Notes: generated from the sequence alone by a model not told the origin. A stretch of DNA of 64,000 nt from Thiobacillus denitrificans DSM 12475 (GCF_000376425.1 NZ_AQWL01000002.1:131231-195230), one strand, 5' to 3'. Counted from the first letter of the stretch, positions 9,454 to 18,460 are shown. Numbers and translations: made by a program.

Positions 9454-10767
9454 ATGGCGACCGACAACGATTTATTAAGCCGCAGCCGTGCCGCCGTGTG
9501 GCACCCCTGTACCCAGATGAAACAGCTGGAGGCCGCCCCGCCGCTGGCGATTGCGCGCGGCGAAGGGGCGTGGCTGGTCGACGTCGACGGGCGCCGTTAC
9601 CTCGACGCGATTTCCAGCTGGTGGGTCAATCTGTTCGGCCATTGCAATCCGCGCATCAACGCCGCCATTGTCGATCAGCTGGGGAAGATCGAGCACGTGA
9701 TGCTGGCCGGCGCTACCCACGAACCCGTAGTGGAATTGTCAGAACGGCTGGCCAAGCTGACCGGGCTGGGCCATGCCTTCTATGGTTCGGACGGCGCCTC
9801 GGCCACCGAGATCGCGCTGAAAATGAGCGCCCACTTCTGGCGCAACGCAGGCCAGCCCGAGAAAAACGGTTTTATCAGCCTGCAAAACGGCTACCACGGC
9901 GAAACCGTCGGCGCGCTGTCGGTGACCGATATTCCGCTGTTCAAGTCCACCTACGCTCCCTTGCTGCGCCACAGCGTGCAGGTACCCACGCCCGATGCAC
10001 GGCTGGCCGAAGCGGGCGAAACGGCCGAGGCCTGGGCGCTGCGCTGCGCGTCCGTGCTGGAAGCGCATCTTGCCGAACACGCCGACGAAACCGCGGCCTT
10101 CATCGTCGAGCCGCTGGTGCAGGGCGCGGCGGGGATGGCGATGTACCACCCGGTTTATCTGACGCGGGCGCGTGAGTTGTGCGACCAATATGGGGTGCAC
10201 TTGATTGCCGACGAAATCGCCGTCGGTTTCGGCCGCACCGGGACGATGTTCGCCTGCGAACAGGCGGCCGTCCGGCCTGACTTCATCTGCCTCTCGAAGG
10301 GCATCACCGGCGGCTATCTGCCGCTGTCGGCGGTGCTGACGACCGACGCCGTCTATGCCGCCTTCTACGGCGACGCCACCGCGCGCGGCTTCCTGCATTC
10401 GCATTCCTACACCGGCAATCCGCTCGCCTGCCGCGCCGCGCTAGCGACGCTGGATATTTTCGAGGCGGATCAGGTCATCGCCGCCAATCGCAGCAAGTCG
10501 CAGGAATTCACGGGCTTATTGGCAGAAGTGTCCGCTCACTCACGAGTGCGCCACTTTCGCCAGCGCGGCATGATCTGGGCGTTTGATGTGGCGGACGCCG
10601 GCCCCGGCTTCGCCACGCGCTTCCACCGGATGGCGCTGACGCACGGCGTGTTCATCCGCCCGATCGGCAACACGGTTTACGTGATGCCGCCCTACGTCAC
10701 CAGCGCCGGCGAAATGCGCGGGCTGGCGGATGCGATGCTGGGCTGTCTCGATCATCCCGAAGTCTGA
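9454..10767 (+). CDS. bioA: Adenosylmethionine-8-amino-7-oxononanoate aminotransferase BioA
   Basis: BioA transfers an amino group from S-adenosylmethionine to KAPA, giving DAPA, the penultimate intermediates of biotin synthesis. The 437-residue protein is a class III PLP aminotransferase: the substrate motif WHPCTQMK lies at 16-23, the PLP ring contact Asp253 in IADE, and the Schiff-base lysine is Lys282 in SKGITGG. The ATG has only a weak upstream GGA. No other bio gene is in the window, so bioA is isolated here. It is followed after 74 bases by a tetR gene. Regulation may involve the repeats at 9328-9445; no BirA site was recognised. Confidence 0.95.
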   Translation: MATDNDLLSRSRAAVWHPCTQMKQLEAAPPLAIARGEGAWLVDVDGRRYLDAISSWWVNLFGHCNPRINAAIVDQLGKIEHVMLAGATHEPVVELSERLAKLTGLGHAFYGSDGASATEIALKMSAHFWRNAGQPEKNGFISLQNGYHGETVGALSVTDIPLFKSTYAPLLRHSVQVPTPDARLAEAGETAEAWALRCASVLEAHLAEHADETAAFIVEPLVQGAAGMAMYHPVYLTRARELCDQYGVHLIADEIAVGFGRTGTMFACEQAAVRPDFICLSKGITGGYLPLSAVLTTDAVYAAFYGDATARGFLHSHSYTGNPLACRAALATLDIFEADQVIAANRSKSQEFTGLLAEVSAHSRVRHFRQRGMIWAFDVADAGPGFATRFHRMALTHGVFIRPIGNTVYVMPPYVTSAGEMRGLADAMLGCLDHPEV

Positions 10768-10785
10768 GTCGGCCTGAAGGGGTGC

Positions 10786-10814
10786 TTGACGCCCTGGGAT
10801 CGCCTTAATAAGAT
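10786..10814 (+). promoter_or_regulatory. Promoter of the first tetR gene
   Basis: TTGACG (10786-10791), a 17-base spacer and TAAGAT (10809-10814) form a good sigma-70 promoter in the bioA-tetR gap. The inverted repeat at 10811-10832 covers its -10 box and start point. Confidence 0.65.
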
Positions 10815-10832
10815 AGTTTTCGATCACTATCT
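10811..10832. promoter_or_regulatory. Inverted-repeat operator, probably for TetR autoregulation
   Basis: AGATAGT, eight bases, ACTATCT: a perfect 7-bp inverted repeat spanning 22 bases, a size typical of TetR-family operators. It overlaps the -10 of the promoter in front of tetR, as expected for autorepression. Confidence 0.6.
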
Positions 10833-10841
10833 AAAGGGCTA

Positions 10842-11498
10842 ATGATGTCTGAAGAACTTGCGCGCAAACGGCAGGGTGCCGACGAACGGCGCGAGGAAAT
10901 CATCCACGTGACGCTCGATCTGGCCGCCAGTCAGGGGGTCGATAAAGTGACCGCGCAGGGCATCGCACGTGCGATGGGCGTAACGCAGGGTGCGGTGTTC
11001 CGCCATTTCCTCAGCAAGGATGCAATCTGGCTGGCGGTGATGCAGTGGGTGCGCGAGCGCCTGGTGAGCGGGTTGGGACGCGCCGCCGAACAGGGGCGTG
11101 ATCCGCTGGATGCGCTGCAGCGCATATTCTTTGCCCATATCGCGTTCATCACGGCCCATCCGGCCATTCCGCGCATTCTGACCTCGGAGCATCTGCATGG
11201 CCGCAGTACCGTACTGCGGCGGCTGGTAACCGAGACCATGCTGGATTACGAGGCGAAAATCGCGGCGCTGCTGACTGACGCCCGGGCGCAGGGGCAGGCG
11301 CGCGCCGACCTCGACGTTCATGCTGCCGCCACGCTGTATCTGGGCATGATCCAGGGGCTGGTGTTGCAAACCTCCATCCTGCGCGGCCAGCGCACCCTGG
11401 TGGCGCGCACGCTGGCGACGGAGGCGGCACGCACCTTCCCGGTTTTTCTCGAAGCGCTTCGTCCCCCGGCAATCCCGGCCCGGGGAACAATCGCGTGA
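10842..11498 (+). CDS. TetR/AcrR-family transcriptional regulator (first copy)
   Basis: This 218-residue repressor has an N-terminal helix-turn-helix at about 36-60 (GIARAMGVTQGAVFRHF), followed by an all-helical ligand-binding domain with the conserved stretch MIQGLVLQTS near residue 168. It resembles the CecR type that controls YbhGFSR-like exporters, and it sits directly before such an exporter. An inverted repeat covers its own promoter and a second one the exporter promoter, so it probably represses both. Start is ATG 10842 or the in-frame ATG 10845, with AAGGG upstream. It is clearly related to the TetR at 21089 and to the HTH-less protein at 18964. The ligand is unknown. Confidence 0.88.
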   Translation: MMSEELARKRQGADERREEIIHVTLDLAASQGVDKVTAQGIARAMGVTQGAVFRHFLSKDAIWLAVMQWVRERLVSGLGRAAEQGRDPLDALQRIFFAHIAFITAHPAIPRILTSEHLHGRSTVLRRLVTETMLDYEAKIAALLTDARAQGQARADLDVHAAATLYLGMIQGLVLQTSILRGQRTLVARTLATEAARTFPVFLEALRPPAIPARGTIA

Positions 11499-11678
11499 AA
11501 TATTTCCATGCTTCATTTGCGCCCGCTGTGCCTAATCGGCTGTAGTCCGTGCGCAGCGTGGCCAACGGCCGGCGCCGTGCGGCTCCGGCGAGCACCCGTC
11601 TATGGCTTGCCGTAAGTTTTCAATCGCCTTGACTGCATGGTCTTTAATCAATGGACAAGAGAAGGCGGCCATCAATGG

Positions 11679-11726
11679 TTGACAAACGCAATTTGAGTCT
11701 AATAATAAGTATTCAGTCACTTACTT
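11679..11726 (+). promoter_or_regulatory. Exporter operon promoter with overlapping operator
   Basis: TTGACA (11679-11684) and a perfect TATAAT (11700-11705) are separated by only 15 bases. The inverted repeat TAAGTA-N10-TACTTA (11705-11726, 22 bases) begins at the last base of the -10 and covers the start point. The layout copies that of the tetR promoter upstream, although the arm sequences differ. Confidence 0.6.
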
Positions 11727-11764
11727 AATGCGGATTTCATGCAAAACTCAGAATGGATGCGCTT

Positions 11765-13279
11765 ATGAAACCCCTGTCACGGTTGCCGCTGTTCATCTTT
11801 CTTCTTGCAGTCTCGAAAGCAGCGTTTGCCAGCGATCCGCTCCCTCTGTGGGAGGCAATGGAGCGAGCCGCGCAATTCAATCCGGCCATTAAAAGCCAGC
11901 AAGCCGAAGTCAGCCGGCAGACGCTGGAGCAGGACATTGCCCGTGGCCAGCGCATGCCCAGGGTCGACCTGAACGCGGCGTACACGCGCCATGCCTACCC
12001 GAGCCTGATCACGCCGATCCGCGAGGCCGGCGTTTTCCCGCCGATGGACAGGGATATTGCCAATATCGGCTTGGCGCTGACGCTGCCGCTTTACCGCGGC
12101 GGCAGGCTGGTCGCGGGCGAAGCGCTGGCCGCGCACAGCCGCGAGGCGTCGGTCCAGGGGGTGCGTGCCAGCGGGCAGGACCTGCTGTTCAATGTTGTCG
12201 CCACCTACACCAAGGCGCTGCATTTCAGCCAGCTCGGACAGGTTATCGACTCCCGCATCAAGGTGCTGCAGCGGGAGGAAAAGGACATCGGCCTGCGCAT
12301 TCGGGAAGGGCGCGCCGCGCGGCTCGACCTGATCCGGCTGCAGACGCAGCTGTCGCAGGCACGCTACGACAAGGTGTCGGTCTCGCAGGGCGAGAAAGAT
12401 GCGCTTTCGCTGCTGGTCGCCCTGTTGGGCGAGCGCGGACCGGCCCCTGTCCTGTCCGCGCCGGGGCTAACCGCCCCGGTTCTGCCGGCTTCGTTCGAAG
12501 TCGCGCTGAGCCGCGCCTTGCAGCAGCGTCCGGATATCCTCAGGCTCGACGCCATGGGCAAGGTGGCACGGCAGAAAACCGCCATCGCCCGTGGCGACCG
12601 GCTGCCGCAAGTCGATCTGGTGGCGAGGGCGCAGGAGAGCACCGGCAGCGACTGGACCGGTTACGACGACTCGCAGATAGGCGTGCAATTGTCCCTGCCG
12701 CTGTTCGACGGCAACATCCGCAAGCGCCGGGTGGAACAGGCAGGGATCGAGCAGCAGCAAAACGCCCTGCTGCAGGAAGACGCGCACAACCGCATCGCCA
12801 GCGAGGTCGAGCAGGCGTTTGGCGCGCTGGCCGAATCGCGAGCCAGGCTGGATGCGGCCGCCCAGGGAGAAACCGAGGCCAGCGAAGCGCTGCGCATCGA
12901 GACCCTGCGCTATCACAGTGGCGAAAACACCATCACCGACCTGCTCGGTGCCGAATCCGCCCTGTGGTCGGCCACGGCGAATCGTCTGCAGGCGGGATAC
13001 GACATCACCGTGAGCCAGGCGCAGCTGCTGCGCGCCACCGGCGAGCTCGCGCCGGACAGCTTCCGGCCCGCGGAGGCCGGCAGGAAAACAGGCATGGAAC
13101 CGTCCTCATCCGGCATCGCTCCCCGCATATTTGCGCACTACCTCGCCTGGCACGACGGCATAACGGCTTGCGAGGCCGACATCGCTGCCGGCAACGCGCA
13201 TGCCGCTGCTTTTCCCGATCCAAGCCTCACCGCAAAAAACCTTGCGGGGCACGCCATCCAGCAAGGAGCAAGACTATGA
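11765..13279 (+). CDS. TolC-family outer-membrane efflux channel
   Basis: This 504-residue protein is an outer-membrane factor, the exit duct of a tripartite exporter. It begins with a signal peptide (MKPLSRLPLFIFLLAVSKAAFA) and contains the paired OEP repeats, with long helices and the usual second-half motif NTITDLLGAESALWSA near residue 390. I chose ATG 11765 over 11753 because only the former has GGA at the right distance. It ends with an unusual extension of about 65 residues after the position (GELAPDSF) where most homologues stop. Its stop overlaps the next start (ATGA), coupling it to the HlyD adaptor. Confidence 0.88.
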   Translation: MKPLSRLPLFIFLLAVSKAAFASDPLPLWEAMERAAQFNPAIKSQQAEVSRQTLEQDIARGQRMPRVDLNAAYTRHAYPSLITPIREAGVFPPMDRDIANIGLALTLPLYRGGRLVAGEALAAHSREASVQGVRASGQDLLFNVVATYTKALHFSQLGQVIDSRIKVLQREEKDIGLRIREGRAARLDLIRLQTQLSQARYDKVSVSQGEKDALSLLVALLGERGPAPVLSAPGLTAPVLPASFEVALSRALQQRPDILRLDAMGKVARQKTAIARGDRLPQVDLVARAQESTGSDWTGYDDSQIGVQLSLPLFDGNIRKRRVEQAGIEQQQNALLQEDAHNRIASEVEQAFGALAESRARLDAAAQGETEASEALRIETLRYHSGENTITDLLGAESALWSATANRLQAGYDITVSQAQLLRATGELAPDSFRPAEAGRKTGMEPSSSGIAPRIFAHYLAWHDGITACEADIAAGNAHAAAFPDPSLTAKNLAGHAIQQGARL

Positions 13280-14280
13280 ACAGGAAGATCGTCATCGGCG
13301 GGGTCGTCGCCGCCGGTATCGTCGCCGCCGTGCTGTGGAAGCTCGCACCCTGGACGGAGCGGCCGGACGAAAGCACGGTATTCGCCTCGGGCACCGTGGA
13401 TGCGACCGAAGTCGCCGCCGCCTTCCGGGTGCCGGGCATCCTGAACAAGCGGCCGGTGGATGAAGGCAGCCTCGTCAAGGCGGGCGACCTGTTGGCGGCG
13501 CTCGACGATCGCGAGGCCGTCGCCCGGCTGCGCCAGGCGGAAGCCGCGCAGCAGGCTGCCGCGGCCCGCCTGAAGGACCTGCAACAGGGCTACCGCGCGC
13601 CAGAAATCGCCGAGGCGCGTGCGCAGGTCGAACAGGCACGTGCCAACCAGGCTAATCTTGGCGAAGAGGCGCGGCGCTCCGACGTGCTCTTCCAGGGCGG
13701 CGCCATCAGCCAGCAGCGGCGCGACAAGGATCACACCGCCGCCGTCGTCGCGGCCCAGCAGGCAAGTGCTGCGCAGGAACGGTTCAAATTGCTGCAAAGC
13801 GGCTATCGTCCTGAGACCATCAACGCGGCGCGCGCGCAAAGCGACGAAGCGCAGGCCGCGGCTACTGCCGCCCGCGTCGCGCTGGCGGACCTGCAGGTGA
13901 CCAGTCCGATAGATGGCGTGGTTGCCCGCAAGCATGCCGAAGTGGGCGAAACCCTGGGTGCCGGACGCCCGGTGGTGACGGTCACCGATATTTCCCGGCC
14001 CTGGCTAAGGGTCTACATCCCCGAAAACCAGATCGGCAAGGTGCGCCTGGGCGCCGTTGCCAGGGTCAAGGTCGACACCTTTCCCGATCGCGAATTCGAG
14101 GGTCGGGTGAGCTATGTGTCGTCGCAGGCGGAGTTCACGCCCAAGAACGTACAGACCCAGGAAGAACGGGTGAAGCTGGTGTTTGCGGTGAATGTGACCG
14201 TCGACAACCGGGATGGCACGCTCAAGCCCGGCATGCCGGGCGATGTGTACATCTCGACTGCGGGCGGGATCGGGCAATGA
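13276..14280 (+). CDS. HlyD/YbhG-family periplasmic adaptor
   Basis: This 334-residue membrane-fusion protein links inner-membrane ABC permeases to the TolC channel. One N-terminal transmembrane segment (residues 5-24) is followed by a split biotinyl-lipoyl-like domain (SLVKAGDLLAALDDRE near 70 and ADLQVTSPIDGVVARKHAE near 205), a long alanine-rich coiled coil between them, and beta-barrel domains after. The coiled-coil repeats resemble E. coli YbhG. ATG 13276 has AAGGAG upstream and overlaps the channel gene stop by four bases. It is the second gene of the exporter operon. Confidence 0.9.
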   Translation: MNRKIVIGGVVAAGIVAAVLWKLAPWTERPDESTVFASGTVDATEVAAAFRVPGILNKRPVDEGSLVKAGDLLAALDDREAVARLRQAEAAQQAAAARLKDLQQGYRAPEIAEARAQVEQARANQANLGEEARRSDVLFQGGAISQQRRDKDHTAAVVAAQQASAAQERFKLLQSGYRPETINAARAQSDEAQAAATAARVALADLQVTSPIDGVVARKHAEVGETLGAGRPVVTVTDISRPWLRVYIPENQIGKVRLGAVARVKVDTFPDREFEGRVSYVSSQAEFTPKNVQTQEERVKLVFAVNVTVDNRDGTLKPGMPGDVYISTAGGIGQ

Positions 14281-14308
14281 AGCCGCTGGCGGCGCACGGA
14301 GACATGGC

Positions 14309-15247
14309 ATGAGCGATATCGCCCTCGCGGTCAGCGGCCTGGGCCGCGCATTCGGCGAGATGTGGGCGGTGCGCGGGCTCGACCTGGAAGTGCAGCGTGG
14401 AGAAATTTTCGGCCTGGTGGGGCCTGACGGTGCCGGCAAGACCACTACCATGCGCATGCTGACCGGCATTCTCGCCGCCAGCGAAGGCCAGGCCACGGTG
14501 GCAGGGTTCTCCATCCACGACGACGCGGAGGCCATCAAGGCGCGAATCAGCTACATGTCGCAGCGTTTCGGCCTGTACGGCGATCTCACGGTCGAGGAAA
14601 ACCTGCGCTTCTACGCCGATCTGTACGAAGTGCCGCGACGCGATCGTGAACCGCTGGAAGAGAAGCTGCTCGGTTTCTCCAACCTGACGCCGTTCAGAAA
14701 GCGCCAGGCGCGCAATCTTTCCGGCGGCATGAAGCAGAAGTTGGGACTGGCGTGCGCGCTGATCCACAAGCCGGAAATCCTGTTTCTCGACGAACCCACC
14801 AACGGCGTCGACCCGGTGTCGCGGCGCGATTTCTGGCGCATCCTCTACGCCATGCTCAAGAAAGGGGTGACGATCTTCGTTTCCACCGCCTACCTCGACG
14901 AAGCGGAGCGTTGCAGCCGCGTCGGCCTGATGCATCGCGGCCGCCTGATCCGGTGCGACACCCCGCAGAAACTGAAAGAAGGCCTCCCCGGCCAGTTGCT
15001 GGAACTGGAAACCGGACAGCCGCGGGACGCGCGCGAGGCGCTCGCCGCGCAGCTGGGCTCCAGTCGCGTCAGCTTGTTCGGCGGCATGTTGCATCTATAT
15101 ACCGAAGATGCGGCTGAAGCGGAGCAGATCAGGGCCATCCTGCAGCAGGCGGGCATCGCGGTGTTGGCGGAAAAGATCATCACTCCGACGCTGGAAGACG
15201 TGTTCATCCATTGGGTGACGCGAGATGATGCCGAGGCGGCGGCATGA
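14309..15247 (+). CDS. ABC transporter ATPase, first of a pair (YbhF N-half type)
   Basis: This 312-residue nucleotide-binding protein carries Walker A GPDGAGKTT (38-46), signature LSGGM (137-141) and Walker B ILFLDEP (157-163). The switch histidine is missing: the H-loop reads FVSTAYLDEAE with Ala194 where His is expected. The protein therefore supplies a normal signature motif but an impaired catalytic site of its own. It overlaps the second ATPase gene by four bases (ATGA). In E. coli the two halves are fused as YbhF; here they are separate genes. It energises export by the two ABC-2 permeases downstream. Confidence 0.92.
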   Translation: MSDIALAVSGLGRAFGEMWAVRGLDLEVQRGEIFGLVGPDGAGKTTTMRMLTGILAASEGQATVAGFSIHDDAEAIKARISYMSQRFGLYGDLTVEENLRFYADLYEVPRRDREPLEEKLLGFSNLTPFRKRQARNLSGGMKQKLGLACALIHKPEILFLDEPTNGVDPVSRRDFWRILYAMLKKGVTIFVSTAYLDEAERCSRVGLMHRGRLIRCDTPQKLKEGLPGQLLELETGQPRDAREALAAQLGSSRVSLFGGMLHLYTEDAAEAEQIRAILQQAGIAVLAEKIITPTLEDVFIHWVTRDDAEAAA

Positions 15248-16200
15248 GCCCGGAATACGCCGTTGAAGTGCACGACCTGACGCGGAAATTCGGCGATTTC
15301 GTCGCCGTCGATCGCGTCTCGCTCAGCGTGGAAACCGGCCAGGTGTTCGGCTTTCTCGGCCCCAACGGCGCGGGCAAGTCGACCACCATCCGCATGCTGT
15401 GCGGCCTGCTGCTGCCGAGTTCCGGCGCGGGCCGGGTGGCGGGCTTCGACATCATGACCGAGTCCGAGACCATCAAGCGTCATATCGGCTACATGTCACA
15501 GAAATTTTCGCTCTACGATGATCTTTCCGTCGAGGAAAACATCGATTTCTTTACCGGCATCTACAACGTGCCCCGGATCAGGCGCCGTGAACGCAAGGAC
15601 TGGGTGCTGGACATGGCGGGCCTGGCGGACAAGCGCGACAACCTGACCCGGTCGCTGGCCGGCGGCTGGAAACAGCGCCTGGCGCTGGGCTGCGCGGTGC
15701 TGCACGAGCCACCGATCCTGTTTCTCGACGAACCGACCTCGGGGGTCGACCCGCTGTCGCGCCGCCAGTTCTGGGATCTGATTGCGCAGATGGCGCAGCG
15801 CGGCACCACCGTGTTTGTCACCACCCATTACATGGAAGAGGCCGAGTACTGCGACGAGCTCGCGCTGATCTCGCGCGGCAGGATGATCGCCAAGGGCAAG
15901 CCCGCCGAGCTCAAGACCGTCATTCCCGAAGATATCCTGGAGATCCGGGTCGAGCACCCGTTCGAGGTGCTGGAGCAGCTGGAAAATTCGGGGCTGGTGA
16001 AGGAGGTGGCCCTGTTCGGCGATACCCTGCACGCGGTGGTCGAGGATGCGGGTGCGGCAACTACGGCAGTGGGCGATTTTCTGGCCGGGCGCGGGTTGGC
16101 GGCGACAGGGATTACTCAGGTGAGACCCTCGATGGAAGATGTGTTCGTCTCACTGGTCGAACTCGAGGATCGCCGGAGCACAGAGGGCGCGCAGACATGA
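15244..16200 (+). CDS. ABC transporter ATPase, second of a pair (YbhF C-half type)
   Basis: This 318-residue ATPase is the partner of the preceding one. Walker A is GPNGAGKST (39-47) and Walker B ILFLDEP, and the switch His195 is present in TTHYMEEAE. Its signature motif is degenerate, LAGGW (138-142) in place of LSGGQ. Combined with the first ATPase this predicts one competent and one degenerate ATP site in a heterodimer. It overlaps both neighbours by four bases, so equal synthesis with the first ATPase and first permease is likely. Confidence 0.92.
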   Translation: MSPEYAVEVHDLTRKFGDFVAVDRVSLSVETGQVFGFLGPNGAGKSTTIRMLCGLLLPSSGAGRVAGFDIMTESETIKRHIGYMSQKFSLYDDLSVEENIDFFTGIYNVPRIRRRERKDWVLDMAGLADKRDNLTRSLAGGWKQRLALGCAVLHEPPILFLDEPTSGVDPLSRRQFWDLIAQMAQRGTTVFVTTHYMEEAEYCDELALISRGRMIAKGKPAELKTVIPEDILEIRVEHPFEVLEQLENSGLVKEVALFGDTLHAVVEDAGAATTAVGDFLAGRGLAATGITQVRPSMEDVFVSLVELEDRRSTEGAQT

Positions 16201-17321
16201 AGCCGCGCACCTTCTCGTGGATCCGGCTGTGGGCGCTGGTGAAAAAGGAGTTCATCCATATCGTCCGCGATCCGCGCTCGCTGGCGATGGCCTTCCTGAT
16301 GCCGCTGATCCTGCTGATCCTGTTCGGCTACGCCATCACCATGGACATCAAGACACTCAATCTCGTCGTCTACGACCAGGACAAGAGTGCCGCCAGCCGT
16401 CATTATGTGGAAGGGTTTCCGGCCTCCAGCTACTTCAGCGTGGTCGCAACGGTGGAAAACTACGCCGACGTACGCGCCCTGCTCGACCAGGGCCGCGCGC
16501 ATCTGGCGCTGGTGATCCCGCCGCATTTCGCACGCGACCTGGAGCAGGGGCGCAGCGCCCGGGTTCAGGTGCTGGCCGACGGCTCGGACGCCAACACCGC
16601 GACCATCGCGCTGGGCTATGCCGAGGCGATCACCAACCGCTTCAGCACGACGCGTCTGGACAGCAAGGTCGAGCTCGCCGTGGATAACCGTTTGCGCGTC
16701 TGGTACAACCCCGAGCTGAAAAGCCGCTGGTTCATCATCCCCGGCCTGATCGCGGTGATCATGACGGTGATCACCGCGCTCCTGACCTCGCTCACCGTTT
16801 CGCGCGAGTGGGAGAGCGGCACCATGGAGCAGCTGATCGCCACGCCGGTGCAGCCGATCGAGCTGTTCCTCGGCAAGATGGCGCCGTATTTCGTGATCGG
16901 CGTTCTGGATGTGCTGTTCTCGGTGGCGATGGGGGTATGGGTGTTCGACGTGCCGCTCCGGGGCAGCTTCCTGTTCCTGCTCGGCGTCACCGCGATGTTC
17001 CTGGTGGGGGGGCTGAGCCTCGGCATCATGGTCTCCACCATCGCCAAGTCGCAGCTGGTGGCGAGCCAGCTGGCGATGGTGGTCACCTTCCTGCCCGCTT
17101 TCCTGCTCTCCGGCTTTCTCTATTCCATCGACAACATGCCGCGTTTTTTGCAGGCGGTCACCCACGTGGTGCAGGCGCGCTATTTCGTCGAGGTGCTGAA
17201 GAACATTTTTCTCAAGGCCAGCCCGCCTGCATTCGTGGCGGGCGACCTGATCTTCCTGGGGCTGTTCGCGGTGGCGGTGTTCGCCGTCGCCCTCGGCAAG
17301 TTCCGCAAGAAACTGGCCTGA
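16197..17321 (+). CDS. ABC-2 family permease (YbhS-like)
   Basis: This 374-residue inner-membrane protein has one N-terminal transmembrane helix (about 25-48), a large periplasmic domain (to about 180) and five further helices in the C-terminal half, the ABC2_membrane_3 layout. The EWESGTMEQLIATPV motif near 205 is the conserved cytoplasmic coupling segment. It overlaps the second ATPase gene as ATGA and is followed after ten bases by a related permease. The two probably form the heterodimeric channel. The substrate is unknown; related systems move cationic drugs or hydrophobic compounds. Confidence 0.9.
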   Translation: MKPRTFSWIRLWALVKKEFIHIVRDPRSLAMAFLMPLILLILFGYAITMDIKTLNLVVYDQDKSAASRHYVEGFPASSYFSVVATVENYADVRALLDQGRAHLALVIPPHFARDLEQGRSARVQVLADGSDANTATIALGYAEAITNRFSTTRLDSKVELAVDNRLRVWYNPELKSRWFIIPGLIAVIMTVITALLTSLTVSREWESGTMEQLIATPVQPIELFLGKMAPYFVIGVLDVLFSVAMGVWVFDVPLRGSFLFLLGVTAMFLVGGLSLGIMVSTIAKSQLVASQLAMVVTFLPAFLLSGFLYSIDNMPRFLQAVTHVVQARYFVEVLKNIFLKASPPAFVAGDLIFLGLFAVAVFAVALGKFRKKLA

Positions 17322-17331
17322 CGGAGGCGGT

Positions 17332-18459
17332 ATGTGGGAACGTATCTATCGCATGCTGGTGAAGGAGTTCATCCAGGTGCTGCGCGACCCGCGCATGAAG
17401 GCGCTGATCTTCGTCATGCCGGTGATCCAGCTGATCATGTTCGGCTATGCCGTGACCACCGACGTCGATCACATCAAGACCGCGGTGTGCGATCTCGACA
17501 AGAGCCCGCAGAGCCGTGCGCTGATCGAGCGCTTCACCGCCTCCGGCTACTTCACTGTGGTGGACAGCACCGACCGGCCGGAGCGGTTGGGCGAACTGCT
17601 CGACCGCGGCCAGGCCACCATCGGCATCCAGATCAACCACGGCTTCGCCGAGGATCTGAAATCCGGGCGGCAGGCGGCAATCCAGACCATTGTCGACGGC
17701 ACCGACTCCAACACCGGCACGGTGGCGATGGACTACGCCCAGCGCATCACCCAGGAATTTTCCCGGGCGCGCGTCGGGCCGGGCGAGCTTGACCAGCTGG
17801 CGCCACCGCAGACCGAGCCGATCGAGCTGCGCTCGCGCGCCTGGTTCAACCCCGACCTGAAAAGCCGCTATTTCAACGTCCCCGGCGTGATCGCCGTGGT
17901 GGTGCTGCTGATCTCCCTGCTGCTCACGGCCATGGCCATCGTGCGCGAGCGCGAGATCGGCACCATGGAGCAGCTGATGGTGACGCCGATCCGTTCCTTC
18001 GAGCTGATCCTCGGCAAGACCCTGCCCTTCGTGCTGATCAGCTTCATCGACGTGCTGGTGGTCACCGCGATCGGGATCAGCTGGTTCAACGTGCCGATCC
18101 ACGGCAGCCTGGCGCTGCTGCTGTTCGGCGCCGGACTGTACCTGATGTCGACCATCGGCATCGGCCTGTTCATTTCCACCATCTCCCAGACCCAGCAGCA
18201 GGCGCTGATGTCGTCGTTTTTCTTCTATCTTCCCGCGGTGCTGCTGTCCGGCTTCATGTTCCCGATCTCGAACATGCCGGAGCCGGCGCAATGGCTCACC
18301 TATCTCAATCCGCTGCGCTACTTCCTGGTCATCATCCGCGACATTTTCCTCAAGGGCAGCGGCTGGGACATCCTGTGGCCGCAGTTCGCCGCGCTGGCGG
18401 TGCTGGGCACGGCGCTTCTGACCATGAGTTCACTTCGTTTCAAGAAAAGGATGGCCTGA
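17332..18459 (+). CDS. ABC-2 family permease (YbhR-like)
   Basis: This 375-residue protein is a paralogue of the preceding permease with the same topology: N-terminal helix (about 22-42), periplasmic domain with KSPQSRALIERF, then five helices. The coupling motif is EREIGTMEQLMVTPI near residue 205. It pairs with the first permease to make the transmembrane part of the exporter. It ends one base before the cytochrome gene, whose start is served by an AAAAGG inside this gene, so the cytochrome belongs to the same transcript. Confidence 0.9.
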   Translation: MWERIYRMLVKEFIQVLRDPRMKALIFVMPVIQLIMFGYAVTTDVDHIKTAVCDLDKSPQSRALIERFTASGYFTVVDSTDRPERLGELLDRGQATIGIQINHGFAEDLKSGRQAAIQTIVDGTDSNTGTVAMDYAQRITQEFSRARVGPGELDQLAPPQTEPIELRSRAWFNPDLKSRYFNVPGVIAVVVLLISLLLTAMAIVREREIGTMEQLMVTPIRSFELILGKTLPFVLISFIDVLVVTAIGISWFNVPIHGSLALLLFGAGLYLMSTIGIGLFISTISQTQQQALMSSFFFYLPAVLLSGFMFPISNMPEPAQWLTYLNPLRYFLVIIRDIFLKGSGWDILWPQFAALAVLGTALLTMSSLRFKKRMA

Positions 18460-18460
18460 C

